From: Gordonia soli NBRC 108243
GTDB taxonomy: Bacteria > Actinomycetota > Actinomycetes > Mycobacteriales > Mycobacteriaceae
Direction of reading: 5' to 3'
Length of the DNA: 41,854 bases
Assembly: GCF_000334455.1 (NCBI RefSeq)
Contig: NZ_BANX01000022.1
Coordinates: 1 to 41,854, forward strand
Every line of letters begins with the position of its first letter. The stretch's first letter is position 1. The notes below the pieces were generated by a model. The model saw only the letters and a list, made by a program, of their open reading frames with translations, ran no database searches and was not told the origin of the DNA. Both the position numbers and the translations under genes were made by a program. This document shows positions 41,274-41,854 of the stretch, in pieces.

Positions 41274-41714
41274 ATGTCCGTCGTGACGACGTCTGGTGAG
41301 GCCGCCTCGCGGCCGCGAGGCGGCGCGATGTGGACCGCCTTCGCCGGAACGGTTCTGTGCGCACTCGGAGCGGTCGCGACGTGGGTGATCGGCAGTATGC
41401 AGGCCGATGCCTGGAACACTCACGCGCTTGACGTCGCCTGCCGCGACCTGCCTCCGTTGCCGCCATTCCGTTTGTACGGGATCGTCGGTCTGGTCCTCGA
41501 CGGCGTGACCATCCTTGCTGCCGCCGCGTGGGTTGCCCTCTTCTTCAGGGAACGGCCGAGTCGTATCGGATTTGTCGTCGGCGCGCTGTGTGTCCTCGCG
41601 GTCGTGATCTTCGTGAACCTTCTCGGTACCGCGAGCATGTTCGTCCCGACGGATGACCCGTCCGCGACATCCCAGGGAACCGACGGGTCGGGGCTTCCGT
41701 GCGGGAGTGGATGA
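41274..41714 (+). CDS. Small membrane protein, three TM segments
   Basis: This is a 146-aa protein with hydrophobic segments at about residues 19-42 (MWTAFAGTVLCALGAVATWV), 70-92 (YGIVGLVLDGVTILAAAAWV) and 99-122 (GFVVGALCVLAVVIFVNLLG). Cysteines occur in ALDVACRDLP, between TM1 and TM2, and near the C-terminus. The ATG at 41274 has no strong ribosome-binding site. The family is not recognised. It is divergent from the TY-Chap-like gene; the 140 bases after it show no further gene before the window ends. Confidence 0.65.
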   Translation: MSVVTTSGEAASRPRGGAMWTAFAGTVLCALGAVATWVIGSMQADAWNTHALDVACRDLPPLPPFRLYGIVGLVLDGVTILAAAAWVALFFRERPSRIGFVVGALCVLAVVIFVNLLGTASMFVPTDDPSATSQGTDGSGLPCGSG

Positions 41715-41854
41715 GTGGTTCGGCTTCACCGGAACCGAAGCGCCGTCCATCGCGTCCAACAACCGTGGCTGAACCGGGCCGGCGTGATCCCGCCGCTGAC
41801 CTATATGTCCGATTTGCTAGCCTGATTAGCCGGGATGAATCGGTCGGGGAGGTC

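Overview
The window is high-GC DNA from an actinobacterium, most likely a mycolic-acid-producing member of the Mycobacteriales such as Gordonia or a close relative. Evidence for this is the frequent GTG starts, the dense 4-base ATGA/GTGA gene couplings, a DesA3-type desaturase next to its Rv3230c-type reductase, a DUF6480 protein, an AfsR-type giant regulator and a likely TY-Chap protein. The genus is inferred, not proven. No rRNA, tRNA, CRISPR array, intact transposase or phage gene was seen.

Layout. 1-3651 (minus): a flavin monooxygenase of the DszC/SfnB type followed by the binding protein and ATPase of a sugar-type ABC importer; the ATPase runs off the left edge. 4025-6135 (plus): an alpha/beta hydrolase translationally coupled to an unrecognised 429-residue protein. 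6154-8306: a decayed amino-acid permease, an SDR enzyme with a non-standard active site and a small secreted protein. 8418-11832: an AfsR/SARP regulator ending at a large nested hairpin. 12026-14389: a ferredoxin-type reductase and membrane fatty-acid desaturase operon behind a 23-base palindrome. 14386-16720: two small membrane proteins and an MHS-type permease.

16967-29977 is a cell-surface polysaccharide or glycan locus, almost all on the minus strand. In transcription order it holds a GH6-family lipoprotein, a GT4 glycosyltransferase, a Wzz-like membrane protein with a long acidic tail, an O-antigen-ligase/polymerase-like protein, a GNAT-aminotransferase fusion, a sugar methyltransferase, a sugar-1-phosphate nucleotidyltransferase, a PIG-L deacetylase and an NAD-dependent epimerase. 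A 3,5-epimerase-like gene (plus strand) and a second, degenerate methyltransferase follow. Together they look able to make an amino- or branched-chain sugar nucleotide and to polymerise and export a glycan. The locus is bracketed by two intergenic gaps, each holding two copies of the same structured repeat (16755-16917 and 30102-30353).

30443-33159: a DrrAB-like ABC exporter and its divergent TetR regulator. 33197-34165: an orphan protein with a PD-(D/E)XK nuclease-like motif in a visibly more A/T-rich patch. 34352-36729: a DoxX-like protein, a SnoaL-fused ECF sigma factor and a TIGR01777 epimerase, with an ECF41-type promoter in front of doxX. 36730-41714: a decayed gene, a DUF2510-PH-SHOCT protein, a proline/glutamine-rich membrane protein, a TetR regulator divergent from a PNPOx-like protein, a possible TY-Chap protein and a small membrane protein.

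The strongest candidate for something undescribed is the repeat family. Three good copies and one degenerate copy all have exactly 45 bases between the inner ends of the outer arms. They also contain an inner stem whose paired bases change together between copies (compensatory changes), and they sit on both sides of the polysaccharide locus.
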